NCBI RefSeq assembly: GCF_027922145.1
Contig: NZ_BSFC01000011.1
Location: 248,001 to 312,000 of the forward strand
DNA from: Novosphingobium resinovorum
Lineage (GTDB): Bacteria > Pseudomonadota > Alphaproteobacteria > Sphingomonadales > Sphingomonadaceae
DNA length: 64,000 nucleotides
Reading direction: 5' to 3'
In this document: one piece after another, positions 28,166 through 36,402 of the stretch
Layout: each line of letters starts with the position of its first letter
Position numbering within the stretch: the first letter of the stretch is position 1
Translations under genes and position numbers: made by a program
The notes under the pieces: model-generated
What the model was told of the DNA's origin: nothing
The model's database searches: none
Seen by the model: the letters and a program-made list of their open reading frames with translations, nothing else

Positions 28166-29374
28166 TCAAAGGCCCAGCACCGACTTGGCGATGATGGTGC
28201 TCTGCACTTCGTTAGTGCCGCCGAAGATGGTCCACGCGCGGCTGTTGAGATAGCGGGCCGAGGCGACCTGCGCGGCCTTGGAATGGACGGCGGCGGGCGC
28301 GTTGTCGCCATAGAGCGGGCGCGCGGTTTCCAACTGGAGGCCGGCGGGGCCGTAGAGGTCCACCGCCAGCAGGTCGATCTCCTGCCGCAGATTGGACGCC
28401 AGCAGCTTGGTCAGCGAGGTCTGCGGGCCCGCCTTGCGGCCCTTGGCGATCTCCGAAATGATCTTGAGTTCGATCATCTCGAGCGCGTTGACCGAGAGAC
28501 GGGCCTTCGCCACGCGACGGCGCCAGTCGGTCTGGTCGGCGAGGATACCGCCCTTCCCATCGCTCTCGTCCTTCGCGGCGGCTTCGATCTGGTCGAGATC
28601 GTAGCCGAGCTTGGGCGCGTGGCAAGAACCACCGCGTTCATTTTCAAGCAGAAACTTCGCGATCGTCCAGCCATCGCCCTCACCACCGACGAGGTTCTCG
28701 GCCGGGACCATGACGTCTTCGAGGAACACCTGATTGACCTCGTGGTCGCCCGCGTTGGTCAGGATCGGGCGCACCGAGACGCCGGGGGTGTCGAGGTCGA
28801 TCAGCAGGAACGAGATGCCCGCCTGCTTCTTCACCTCGGTGTTGGTGCGCACCAGCGTGAACATGCGGTTGGCGTGGTGCGCGTGGGTGGTCCAGATCTT
28901 AGAGCCGTTGACGCGGTAGTGGTCGCCCTCACGAATGGCGCGGGTCTTGAGGCTGGCGAGGTCGGAACCCGCGCCCGGCTCGGAGAAGCCCTGGCACCAG
29001 TAGTCCTCGCCCGAGAGGATGCGCGGAAGAACCTGCGCCTTCTGGGCATCGGTACCGAAATTGTAGATCACCGGGGCGAGCAGCTTGAGGCCCAGCACCG
29101 TGAGATTGGGCGCGCCGGCGGCGGCACATTCCTTCTCGAACAGGTAGCGCTGCAGCGGGGTCCAGCCCGTGCCGCCATGCTCCGCGGGCCACTGGTAGCC
29201 CAGCCAGCCCTGCCTGTTCAGCACCGCGTTCCAGGCTTGGCCGATCTCCGGCTCGACGAAGACGGACGGGGTAGCCGCCGCGCCTGCCTTCACCTCGGCA
29301 GGCAGATTGTCGCGCAGAAAGGCGCGGACATCGTCGCGGAAGGCAGCATCTTGAGGGGAAAGTTCGATATCCAT
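28166..29374 (-). CDS. Acyl-CoA dehydrogenase
   Basis: A 402-residue acyl-CoA dehydrogenase opening MDIELSPQDAAFRDDVRAFL. It carries YWCQGFSEPGAGSDLASLKT (FAD/substrate loop), HYRVNGSKIWTTHAHHAN, and near the end RAWTIFGGTNEVQSTIIAK. This branch often works as one half of a heteromeric pair on bulky CoA esters such as sterol, terpene or cyclic acids. The start overlaps the thiolase stop by one base (TGATG). Confidence 0.93.
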   Translation of the reverse strand: MDIELSPQDAAFRDDVRAFLRDNLPAEVKAGAAATPSVFVEPEIGQAWNAVLNRQGWLGYQWPAEHGGTGWTPLQRYLFEKECAAAGAPNLTVLGLKLLAPVIYNFGTDAQKAQVLPRILSGEDYWCQGFSEPGAGSDLASLKTRAIREGDHYRVNGSKIWTTHAHHANRMFTLVRTNTEVKKQAGISFLLIDLDTPGVSVRPILTNAGDHEVNQVFLEDVMVPAENLVGGEGDGWTIAKFLLENERGGSCHAPKLGYDLDQIEAAAKDESDGKGGILADQTDWRRRVAKARLSVNALEMIELKIISEIAKGRKAGPQTSLTKLLASNLRQEIDLLAVDLYGPAGLQLETARPLYGDNAPAAVHSKAAQVASARYLNSRAWTIFGGTNEVQSTIIAKSVLGL

Positions 29375-30537
29375 CAGCGTTCCAGAATGGTGACTGCAGA
29401 GACGCCCGGGGCGCCGTAGACATGGCTGTATGCCGTCTTGGGCGAATTCGGCACCTGACGGCCGCCGCCGTCTCCCCGCAGTTGCACGACGTTTTCGTAG
29501 ACCTGGCGCAGACCCGATGCGCCGATCGGCTCGCCACAGGCGAGGCAGCCGCCGTCCGTGTTGACCGGCAGCGCGCCGTTGATTTCGGTGCGCCCCTCGG
29601 CCAGCCACTGCTCCTGCTCGCCATCGGCGCAGAAGCCGTTCTCGGCCATGTGCATCAGCTCGGCGCCCGCTTCGGTGTCCTGAAGCTGGGCGACGTCGAT
29701 GTCGCCTGGGCCGATCCCGGCGAGGCGATAGGCGTCGGCGGAGGCGATGCGCGAGGCGGTGCCGCGCGGGCGGGTGTCATCGGCCACCACATCCACCGAA
29801 GGCGCGAAGACCTCGAAGCTGGCGGGCGGACGGGTGCGCATGGTCGCGGCCTTGAGCCGGATCAGCGGCTTGCCCAGTTCGCGCGCCTTCTTCTCGCTGG
29901 CGAGGATCAGCGCCACGCCGCCCTCTGCCGGAGAGCAGAACATGTACTTGGTATAGGGATCGCTCACCAGCGGCGCTTCGAGGATTTCCTCCAGCGACAC
30001 CGGCTGGCGGCGCCAGGCATGCGGCGCGTGGACGGCGTTGCGGAAGGCCTTTTCCGACACCATGCCCAGCGTCTTCTGCGAGATGCCGAACAGGCTCATG
30101 TAGCGCATGATCTTAGCGGCGAAGAACTGCGTGGTGACCATCTGGCCGACTTCGCCGTACCAGTCCGGCAGGTTGTATTCGCTCGGCAGCGCGTTGAAGG
30201 CTCCGCGCGGATGCTTGTCGAAACCGACCGCGAGGCCGAGGTCGAACTCGCCCGACTTGATCGCCATCTGCGCCGAGAACAGCGCCGATCCACCCGCCGC
30301 GCAGCCGTTGCGCACGTTGATGAACTGAACCCCGGTCAGGCCGAGGCGATCGACCATCGAGTCCGGGTTTCCGGCCGCGTCCGAACTGCCATAGGCGAAC
30401 TGGACCTGCGGCCACTCCACGCCCGCGTCGGCCAGCGCCTCGCGCACGGCGTAGACGCCCTGATCGACGCCGGACAAACCATCGGTGCGCCCGAAGCGGT
30501 GGATGCCGATGCCGACGATGCACACGTCGCCGCTCAT
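29374..30537 (-). CDS. Thiolase-fold protein of the SCP-x/Ltp type
   Basis: A 387-residue thiolase-superfamily protein. Cys79 in VRNGCAAGGSALF fits the acylation Cys. The usual GHPIGASG is GEPIGASG here (His to Glu336), a change seen in the SCP-x/lipid-transfer branch that works with DUF35 partners. That branch includes retro-aldolases and ketothiolases for branched or steroid side chains. The start overlaps the DUF35 stop (ATGA), supporting a complex of the two proteins. Confidence 0.86.
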   Translation of the reverse strand: MSGDVCIVGIGIHRFGRTDGLSGVDQGVYAVREALADAGVEWPQVQFAYGSSDAAGNPDSMVDRLGLTGVQFINVRNGCAAGGSALFSAQMAIKSGEFDLGLAVGFDKHPRGAFNALPSEYNLPDWYGEVGQMVTTQFFAAKIMRYMSLFGISQKTLGMVSEKAFRNAVHAPHAWRRQPVSLEEILEAPLVSDPYTKYMFCSPAEGGVALILASEKKARELGKPLIRLKAATMRTRPPASFEVFAPSVDVVADDTRPRGTASRIASADAYRLAGIGPGDIDVAQLQDTEAGAELMHMAENGFCADGEQEQWLAEGRTEINGALPVNTDGGCLACGEPIGASGLRQVYENVVQLRGDGGGRQVPNSPKTAYSHVYGAPGVSAVTILER

Positions 30538-30929
30538 GCTGCGCCTCCTGCGGGTACGTAGGCGGGGATATAGGGGCTGTCCGAGAGGTCCGGGTTCAGC
30601 GGCGACGGCGCGAAACGCACCGGCATGCCGACCTTCACGTCCTCGAACGCGACATCGTTCAGCCGCGCCTCGACGATCACCTGCCCGGGCAGTTCGACAT
30701 AGGCGACCACCCACGGCGCGAACGCCTCCGGTCCGGCGTAAGGCGGCGACTTGGGGCGGAAGCGCTGGACGGTGTAGGACCACAAGGTGCCCTCGCTCGC
30801 CAGCGGCACCGGCTCGTAAGTCGATGCCGTCGGGCACGGGAAGACGATCCGGCCGGTTTCCCGGTCCTTGCCGCCGATCAGACGCGCAGGCGTCTCGTCG
30901 GTGAACAGGCCTTCGGCTATCGCTTTCAT
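30534..30929 (-). CDS. OB-fold protein DUF35 (thiolase partner), zinc ribbon degenerate
   Basis: A 131-residue DUF35 protein. Family members have an N-terminal rubredoxin-like zinc ribbon (two CxxC) and an OB fold that carries CoA substrates to a partner thiolase. Here only one Cys remains (VFPCPTA near residue 31), so the ribbon has probably lost zinc; the OB fold (LWSYTVQRFRPKSPPYAG, VVAYVELPG) is intact. The start has a GGGAGCGAG site directly upstream. Overlaps the thiolase start by 4 bases. Confidence 0.86.
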   Translation of the reverse strand: MKAIAEGLFTDETPARLIGGKDRETGRIVFPCPTASTYEPVPLASEGTLWSYTVQRFRPKSPPYAGPEAFAPWVVAYVELPGQVIVEARLNDVAFEDVKVGMPVRFAPSPLNPDLSDSPYIPAYVPAGGAA

Positions 30930-31100
30930 CTCGCTCCCGATCCTTGAAACCTTGGGCCGGTATCGAAAGTCCGGCCATGGATTCGGTTTAAGCCGGTCCC
31001 CGCAGCATTTGTGACTCACCAAAACGATAGGATAGCCATTGCGCTAGTTCGTGCGACTTCGAGGGCAACTGGGACAACCCTGCGCCGGGAGAGACGAATT

Positions 31101-32735
31101 ATGGCCAAGCAGTGGGACTACATCATCGTCGGCGCGGGCAGTGCGGGCTGCGTCATGGCGGAGCGGCTGAGCGCCGACGGCCGCTCGCAAGTGCTGGTGC
31201 TGGAGGCGGGCGGTGAGAACGACAGCTTCTGGGTCACGCTGCCCAAAGGCGTCGCCAAGCTGGTCAAGAAGCCCGAGCACATGTGGGCCTACCACGTCGC
31301 CCAGCCCCGCGACCCCGGCGCCAATGACAAGGGCGCGGGCGAAGTCTGGATTCGCGGCAAGGGCCTTGGCGGCTCGTCCTCCATCAACGGCATGATATGG
31401 AGTCGGGGCGAACCGGCCGACTACGATGCCTGGGAAACCGAGGCGGGCGCGACCGGCTGGAACGGCGCCAGCATGACCGAGGCTTTCAAGGAACTGGAGG
31501 ATCACAAGGCCGGCGCCAGCCCCATGCGCGGCAGCGGCGGCCTCGTCCGGGTGGACCCGGCCTGCTACACGTATCCGTTGGCCGAAAGCATGATCGAGGC
31601 CGGCGAAGCGCAAGGCCTGCGCCGGGTGGATGACCTCAATGGCACCCCCGGCCCGCGCGTCGGCTACTACAGCCACAACATCCGCAAGGGTAAGCGCGAT
31701 TCCTCTGCGCGTACATATCTGGCAGTGGCACGCAAGCGGCCCAACGTCACCGTCGTCACCGGCGCCATGGCCGATCGGATCGTCTTCGACGGCACCCGTG
31801 CGATTGCACTGGAAGCCTCCGTCAACGGCAAGCCCGAACGCTTTGCGCTGGCGGCAAAGGGCGAGGTCGTCGTAAGCGCCGGAGCCATGGAAAGCCCCCT
31901 CCTCCTGCAGCGTTCAGGGATAGGCGATGCTGCGAGGCTTGCGGCAGCGGGCATCCCGCTGGTCGCGCATTCGCCGGACGTGGGCGAGAAAATGATCGAG
32001 CACCTCTCGCTCTCGATCCCCTTCCGGCTCGACCATGGCAAGGGCACCAACAAGAGCTTCTTCGGCATCGGCGCGGCCTTCGCCATGCTGCGTTACCTGC
32101 TGCGCGGCGACGGCGTGCTTGCGACCGGGCCTTTTGAGGTCGGCGCCTTCCGCAACGTCGCCCATCCGGACGGTCGCACCGATGCGCAGTTCTATCTCGG
32201 CGGCTACACCTTCAAGGTCGGCGACGACAAAGACCCGGTCCCGCTCGACAAGATCGACCCGAAACCCGGCGTCACCATCTACGGCCAGCTGCTGCGCCTG
32301 ACCAGCGAGAGCAGCGTACGCGCGACCGGTCCCAAAGCCAGCGATGCCCCCGAGATCCTGCACAACTTCCTGACGACCGAGCATGATCGCAAATCCGCGA
32401 TCGCCCTCGTCCGGTCCATGCGCGACTATGTCCGAGCGGGACCGCTGGCCAACATGGTCGGCGAGGAACTCGTGCCCGGTGCGCAAGTAGAGAGTGACGA
32501 GGATGTGCTCGCCATGTTCCGCCGCCTGTCGAGTTGCGGACTCCATGCCATCCGCTCATGCCGCATGGGCTCGGACCCGGAGGCCGTGGTCGATCCGCGC
32601 CTGCGGGTAAACGGGGTTCAGGGCGTGCGTGTGGCCGATTGCTCGGTGATGCCGTGGCATGTCACCGGCAATACGAACGCGCCGGCCATGGCCGTGGGCC
32701 TGCGCGGGGCGAAGCTGATGCTGGAAGAACGCTGA
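31101..32735 (+). CDS. GMC-family FAD-dependent alcohol oxidoreductase
   Basis: A 544-residue glucose-methanol-choline oxidoreductase. The FAD-binding start is WDYIIVGAGSAGCVMAERL (GxGxxG at residues 10-15) with GKGLGGSSSINGMIW; the catalytic region is SCGLHAIRSCRMG and MPWHVTGNTNAPAMAVG, which supplies two His residues. Such enzymes oxidise primary alcohols, including choline and polyether ends in sphingomonads, to aldehydes. The ATG at 31101 has a GGGAGAG site 8 bases upstream. Divergent from the thiolase/DUF35 operon, 171 bases apart. Confidence 0.92.
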   Translation: MAKQWDYIIVGAGSAGCVMAERLSADGRSQVLVLEAGGENDSFWVTLPKGVAKLVKKPEHMWAYHVAQPRDPGANDKGAGEVWIRGKGLGGSSSINGMIWSRGEPADYDAWETEAGATGWNGASMTEAFKELEDHKAGASPMRGSGGLVRVDPACYTYPLAESMIEAGEAQGLRRVDDLNGTPGPRVGYYSHNIRKGKRDSSARTYLAVARKRPNVTVVTGAMADRIVFDGTRAIALEASVNGKPERFALAAKGEVVVSAGAMESPLLLQRSGIGDAARLAAAGIPLVAHSPDVGEKMIEHLSLSIPFRLDHGKGTNKSFFGIGAAFAMLRYLLRGDGVLATGPFEVGAFRNVAHPDGRTDAQFYLGGYTFKVGDDKDPVPLDKIDPKPGVTIYGQLLRLTSESSVRATGPKASDAPEILHNFLTTEHDRKSAIALVRSMRDYVRAGPLANMVGEELVPGAQVESDEDVLAMFRRLSSCGLHAIRSCRMGSDPEAVVDPRLRVNGVQGVRVADCSVMPWHVTGNTNAPAMAVGLRGAKLMLEER

Positions 32736-32755
32736 TCCTTCAGAGGATCAAAGGT

Positions 32756-32785
32756 GGCGACCATCGCTCAGCGCGATGCGTCGCC
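32756..32785 (+). terminator. Hairpin after the GMC oxidoreductase gene
   Basis: A two-part stem (ggcgac/gtcgcc and catcgc/gcgatg, one bulged C, 5-base loop) 20 bases after the stop, followed by cgcccctttac. A smaller hairpin (gatcc/ggatc) at 32734-32749 overlaps the stop codon. Probable terminator with a short T-run. Confidence 0.6.
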
Positions 32786-32799
32786 CGCCCCTTTACGGC

Positions 32800-32919
32800 C
32801 TAAAACCCCACCGAATTCAGTATCCACGAACGTAGCGGAGCAAAAAGCGCCGCAAAGGCGGCAAAAATCACCAGAAGCTTGAATAGCAAGGCCGTATGCA
32901 TCTTGCGTTCCACGGGCAT
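32800..32919 (-). CDS. Possible small membrane protein
   Basis: A 39-codon frame, MPVERKMHTALLFKLL onward, with one hydrophobic segment (LLFKLLVIFAAFAALFA). An internal ATG at 32901 has a GGAA site 9 bases upstream and would give 33 residues. Basic N-terminus plus a single span fits a small membrane protein. No homologue is recognised. The remaining bases between 32736 and 33043 hold only the GMC terminator and non-coding sequence. Confidence 0.4.
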   Translation of the reverse strand: MPVERKMHTALLFKLLVIFAAFAALFAPLRSWILNSVGF

Positions 32920-33043
32920 CCCTCTCTCGTTATGTTGTAAGCCGAGTGTAACAAGAAATTCGGCTTGGGAAAGAGGGTAACGCAAAGCGTGCCGGCGATG
33001 CCTCGCCGACATTCATAAATCATCGTTATTTCAAAACGCTACG

Positions 33044-33817
33044 TCAGTTCTGGAGAGAAATGTAGCCCAGCTGCGCCGCCTTGAAGACAGTCTGGCTACG
33101 GTTGACCGCGTTCAGCTTGGTCGCGGCATTGTGAATGTGGAAGCGCACCGTCGCGCGGCTACGCGACATGATCATGCTGATTTCCAGATCGGTCTTGCCG
33201 ATCGCAGCCCAGCGCAGACACTCGACCTCGCGCTTGGAGAGGCGGGATTCGGGCGGCAGCGCCTGCGTCGAACCCATTACCTGCACATAGGTCGCGATGA
33301 ACGTGCGCGCATAAAGTCCCAGCGCATCCGAATAACGCGCGAAGTCTTCCGAAAGATCGGTCTTGTCGCGATCGAGCGGGTTGAAGCTGACAGCCCCGAT
33401 CTGACCGAACGGCAGGTGGACCGGCACGCCAATCGCCGCGCGGGTAAGCGAGCGCGTCTCGAAATTGGCGATGTCGATGGAGGACAGATAGGCGTTGCGC
33501 TCCAGCGTGCGGAAACCTTCCGCATTGGCCCAGAACGGCTGGCTTTCAAACCGGCACGCGGTGGTCAGCGGACTGTCGAGGGCAATGCGAGAATTGCGCC
33601 ACCAGACGCGGTCGCCGTCTTCCCACCCGAAGACTTCCGTGGCGAGCAGGTTGCCATCGGCATCGACCGGCGTGCGCTTATCGGCAATGTCGTGCGCGGG
33701 CGCGGCCCGCATGCCGCATTCCATGGCGATGCGATGCAGGGCCTCGGCTGCGGGGCGGATGCCTTCCGGCGACGTCACGCGGACGGCGTCGATGTTTTCC
33801 TGTGACAGAAGTTGCAT
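33044..33817 (-). CDS. LuxR-family regulator with autoinducer-binding-like domain (solo)
   Basis: A 257-residue regulator. Residues ~20-170 resemble the LuxR autoinducer-binding domain (WWRNSRIALDSPL, PFWANAEGF, IGVPVHLPFGQIGAVSF), though the Tyr and the Asp-Pro pair of AHL binders are not exact. The C-terminal HTH is typical: LSKREVECLRWAAIGKTDLEISMIMSRSRATV in pieces. No luxI gene is nearby, so it is a solo that may sense a foreign signal or a metabolite of the adjacent catabolic genes. A GAGAGGA site precedes the ATG. Divergent from an acyl-CoA dehydrogenase gene. Confidence 0.86.
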   Translation of the reverse strand: MQLLSQENIDAVRVTSPEGIRPAAEALHRIAMECGMRAAPAHDIADKRTPVDADGNLLATEVFGWEDGDRVWWRNSRIALDSPLTTACRFESQPFWANAEGFRTLERNAYLSSIDIANFETRSLTRAAIGVPVHLPFGQIGAVSFNPLDRDKTDLSEDFARYSDALGLYARTFIATYVQVMGSTQALPPESRLSKREVECLRWAAIGKTDLEISMIMSRSRATVRFHIHNAATKLNAVNRSQTVFKAAQLGYISLQN

Positions 33818-33984
33818 TGATGTCCTCTCGAGGCTCTTCCTTAGCCCCCTGACTCCGGGGGCACAATCGCTTGAAGCGCGGAATTACCGCGTTTTTATGA
33901 CTAGCCTTTTGCCCAGCGGTAACAGGCGGCCTGCTGGTGATAGAACCGCCACTCAAAGGGGGAACATCCCTGCGGGAGTGGACT

Positions 33985-35106
33985 GTGAATTTCGACCTCA
34001 GCGAAGACGAGGAAATGCTCAAGGCCCTGACCGAGCGCTTCGTCACCGACCATTACGATCATGACAGCCGCCGCGCCTTTCTGGCGGAGCCCAACGGCTT
34101 TTCGAGCGCCAACTGGGAACTGCTCGGCGAACTCGGCCTGATCGCAGCCCCCTTCCCCGAAGAAATGGGCGGATTGGGTCTCGATGCGACCGGAATTGCC
34201 ACCGTTTTCGAGGCACTGGGTCGGGGGCTGGTGGTCGAACCGCTCGCGGAATCAGTGGTCATGGCCGGCCGCCTCTTCGCGGCCACGGCCCCGGCATCGC
34301 TTCAGGGCGATTGGCTGGATGATCTGCTGACCGGCAGCAAGCGCCTGGCACTCGCCCATGCCGAGGCCAGCGCACGCGGCGGGCTCGACTGGGTGGAAAC
34401 CACGGCGACCACTACGGGAGACGGCTGGAAGCTGACCGGCTCCAAGCCCTATTGCGTCGCCGGGGGCGGTGCCGACGGCTACATCGTTTCGGCGCGCATA
34501 TCCGGCGAGCCCGGCGATAATGCAGGTGTCGCCCTGTTCCTCGTGCCCGCGGCCAGCCCCGGCATCTCTGCCCATGACTGGCACATGGCGGACGGCAGCG
34601 TGGCCTGCTCGCTGGAACTCGGCGACGTGATCGTGCCCTCCGGCAACAAGCTCAGCGACGACGGACTTGCCGCCATTGCCGCAGCCAGCGATCTCGCCGC
34701 CCTTGCCCGCAGTGCCGAAGCGCTGGGGATCATGGAACGGATCTTCGCGGAAACCATCGATTACCTGCGTACGCGCGACCAGTTCGGCTCTGCACTGGGC
34801 TCCTTCCAGGCGATCCAGCACCGCATGGTCGCCCAGTATGCCGTGATCGAGCAGAGCCGCGCGCTGCTCAACCTTGCGCTCGTATCCTGGGGCAGCGACG
34901 AGTTCGCAAACGCCGTCCACGGCGCGCGAGCCTACATCGCCGAAGCCTCGGTGACGCTGGGGCACGAGATGATCCAGTTCCATGGCGGCATGGGCGTGAC
35001 CGACGAGCTCGCCATCGGCGGCGGGCACAAGCGCCTGCTGGTGCTGTCGCGCTGGCCGGAAGGGCCGTTGGCCGCGCTTGATCGCTATGCCGGGCTGCTG
35101 AACTGA
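33985..35106 (+). CDS. Acyl-CoA dehydrogenase (short, beta-type)
   Basis: A 373-residue acyl-CoA dehydrogenase family protein starting (V)NFDLSEDEEMLKALTERF. It has FEALGRGLVVEPLAES and TRDQFGSALGSFQAIQHRM and ends GHKRLLVLSRWPEG. It is shorter and more divergent than the other two and resembles the partner subunit in heteromeric acyl-CoA dehydrogenases. GTG 33985 is preferred because of the GGGAG site 6 bases upstream and the family-like N-terminus. A strong terminator follows. Confidence 0.88.
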   Translation: MNFDLSEDEEMLKALTERFVTDHYDHDSRRAFLAEPNGFSSANWELLGELGLIAAPFPEEMGGLGLDATGIATVFEALGRGLVVEPLAESVVMAGRLFAATAPASLQGDWLDDLLTGSKRLALAHAEASARGGLDWVETTATTTGDGWKLTGSKPYCVAGGGADGYIVSARISGEPGDNAGVALFLVPAASPGISAHDWHMADGSVACSLELGDVIVPSGNKLSDDGLAAIAAASDLAALARSAEALGIMERIFAETIDYLRTRDQFGSALGSFQAIQHRMVAQYAVIEQSRALLNLALVSWGSDEFANAVHGARAYIAEASVTLGHEMIQFHGGMGVTDELAIGGGHKRLLVLSRWPEGPLAALDRYAGLLN

Positions 35107-35127
35107 CCGTAACCACAACCTGACGAA

Positions 35128-35164
35128 AGGGGCGGCACCGGCAACGATGCTGCCCCTCTTTTTT
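35128..35164. terminator. Bidirectional terminator between acyl-CoA dehydrogenase and GGDEF genes
   Basis: A 10-bp stem aggggcggca/tgctgcccct (one G-T pair) with a 10-base loop and a run of six T after the plus-strand arm. On the minus strand the same stem serves the PAS-GGDEF gene upstream direction less well (ttt only), so it mainly ends the plus-strand gene. Confidence 0.88.
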
Positions 35165-35174
35165 CCGGTTATTC

Positions 35175-36089
35175 TCAGCCTACCGCAAGACGGACGGGCT
35201 TTTCCATTTCCAGCCGATTGCGACCTTTGGCCTTGGCGACGAACAGCGCCATCTCGGCTCGCTCTATCGTAGAATCGAGGCTGGTTCCGACACGAGCGAC
35301 GCTGGCGCTGGCCGTCATCGCGAAACTGCCGTCACCGATCGTCTGCTTGAGTTCAGAAAGCGTCGTGACCACACGGCGGCAGATCCCTTCCGCCTCGACA
35401 GCGGTTACCCGCGGCAGGATCACGGCGAAGCGTTCCGAGCCGATACGCGAGATGATGTCCTCAGTTCGAAGCAGTTCACGCAGGAGATCGGCGAACACCG
35501 TCAGAACCTCGTCACCGACGCTCTGGCCGTGTTGCATGTTGATCGTGCGGAAAAAATCGATGCTGAAGAGCGCAAGGCACCCCTCCATGCGGGTATCGAG
35601 CATATGCTCCAGCATCGAGATGAACGCCGTGCGGTTGGTAAGCCCCGTCAGCGGATCTGTATAGGTCGCGGTGAACAGCCGTTCGCTGAGCGAGCGCATT
35701 TCATCGACGTTGCGCATGACGCCTAGCACGCCGTAAGGCGCTCCGTCATGCCGCAGCAGAGCGCGCAAGCGCAGCTCGAACCAGCGTTTGCGGTCGTCCC
35801 GGGTCAGAGCCGGAAACTCTATCCAGTCAATATCCTCACCTGCCATCGCACGGGCATGGGCCTTGGAAATCTGCTGCTTGGCCTCAGGCGCGACGAGGTC
35901 GAGGAGGTGCGGGCCGACCAGTGCTCCTCCATCGGAACGCGCCGGCTCGCGGTGGCCCAGTTCGACGATTCCCGGGGTGGCGTGGACGATGAAACCCTTG
36001 GGATCAGTCTTGAGGATCACGTCGGTCGAACTCTCGGCGAGCATCCCGTAAAGGACCGAGCTTTCCTGAAATGTGAAGTTCATGCCCAT
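35175..36089 (-). CDS. PAS-GGDEF protein with degenerate GGDEF site
   Basis: A 304-residue signalling protein: a PAS domain (residues ~12-130; STDVILKTDPKGFIVHATPGIVELG pattern) and a GGDEF domain (from TDPLTGLTNRTAF, residue 144). The signature GGDEF is GSERF (residues 217-221), and the substrate-site IN-D-x-x-G-H is INMQHGQ. It is therefore unlikely to make c-di-GMP and may act as a GTP or protein-binding sensor. Start ATG 36089 or 36083. Upstream lies the AT-rich spacer. Confidence 0.85.
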   Translation of the reverse strand: MGMNFTFQESSVLYGMLAESSTDVILKTDPKGFIVHATPGIVELGHREPARSDGGALVGPHLLDLVAPEAKQQISKAHARAMAGEDIDWIEFPALTRDDRKRWFELRLRALLRHDGAPYGVLGVMRNVDEMRSLSERLFTATYTDPLTGLTNRTAFISMLEHMLDTRMEGCLALFSIDFFRTINMQHGQSVGDEVLTVFADLLRELLRTEDIISRIGSERFAVILPRVTAVEAEGICRRVVTTLSELKQTIGDGSFAMTASASVARVGTSLDSTIERAEMALFVAKAKGRNRLEMEKPVRLAVG

Positions 36090-36402
36090 GCCGACTACGT
36101 CCCGGTGCCTGCCTCGACCTGACCTTCAGCGACCCTTTGGGCCACCTAGAATCTGCGCCTGAAGATTTGAGTAAAACACTCCGCAGATAAAATTAATATC
36201 ATTAACCATAGATATTTTATTAACTATAAACGGATGTTAGTTTTATTAGTTAATATAACTTACGCCATGAAATTCATAAAATTCTATTTACCACTTAAGG
36301 GTATCATAGGAAATACGAAATTCTGCCGATGTAGGTTGGCTGTATTACCCGTCGAATTGGGCGGCCCAACAGCGGGCAGAAATGAAGCGGCAGAACGCCG
36401 CT
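36090..36402. other. AT-rich intergenic spacer with inverted repeat
   Basis: From about 36161 to 36330 the sequence is roughly three quarters A+T by eye, in a chromosome near 65% G+C. It holds an imperfect inverted repeat at 36220-36253 (ttaactataaa ... ttttattagttaa) and several TATAAT/TTAAT-like hexamers. A 61-codon plus-strand frame across it has no ribosome site or recognisable protein. I see no gene; it probably contains the promoter of the PAS-GGDEF gene and perhaps a site for a nucleoid protein. Confidence 0.75.

Noticed and set aside
21573..35106. Possible genomic island or prophage
   Set aside because: No integrase, tRNA or attachment-site duplication, base composition looks uniform, and the genes are metabolic and codon-typical.
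35175..36089. Active diguanylate cyclase
   Set aside because: The GGDEF signature is GSERF and the substrate-site residues are altered, so c-di-GMP synthesis is unlikely.
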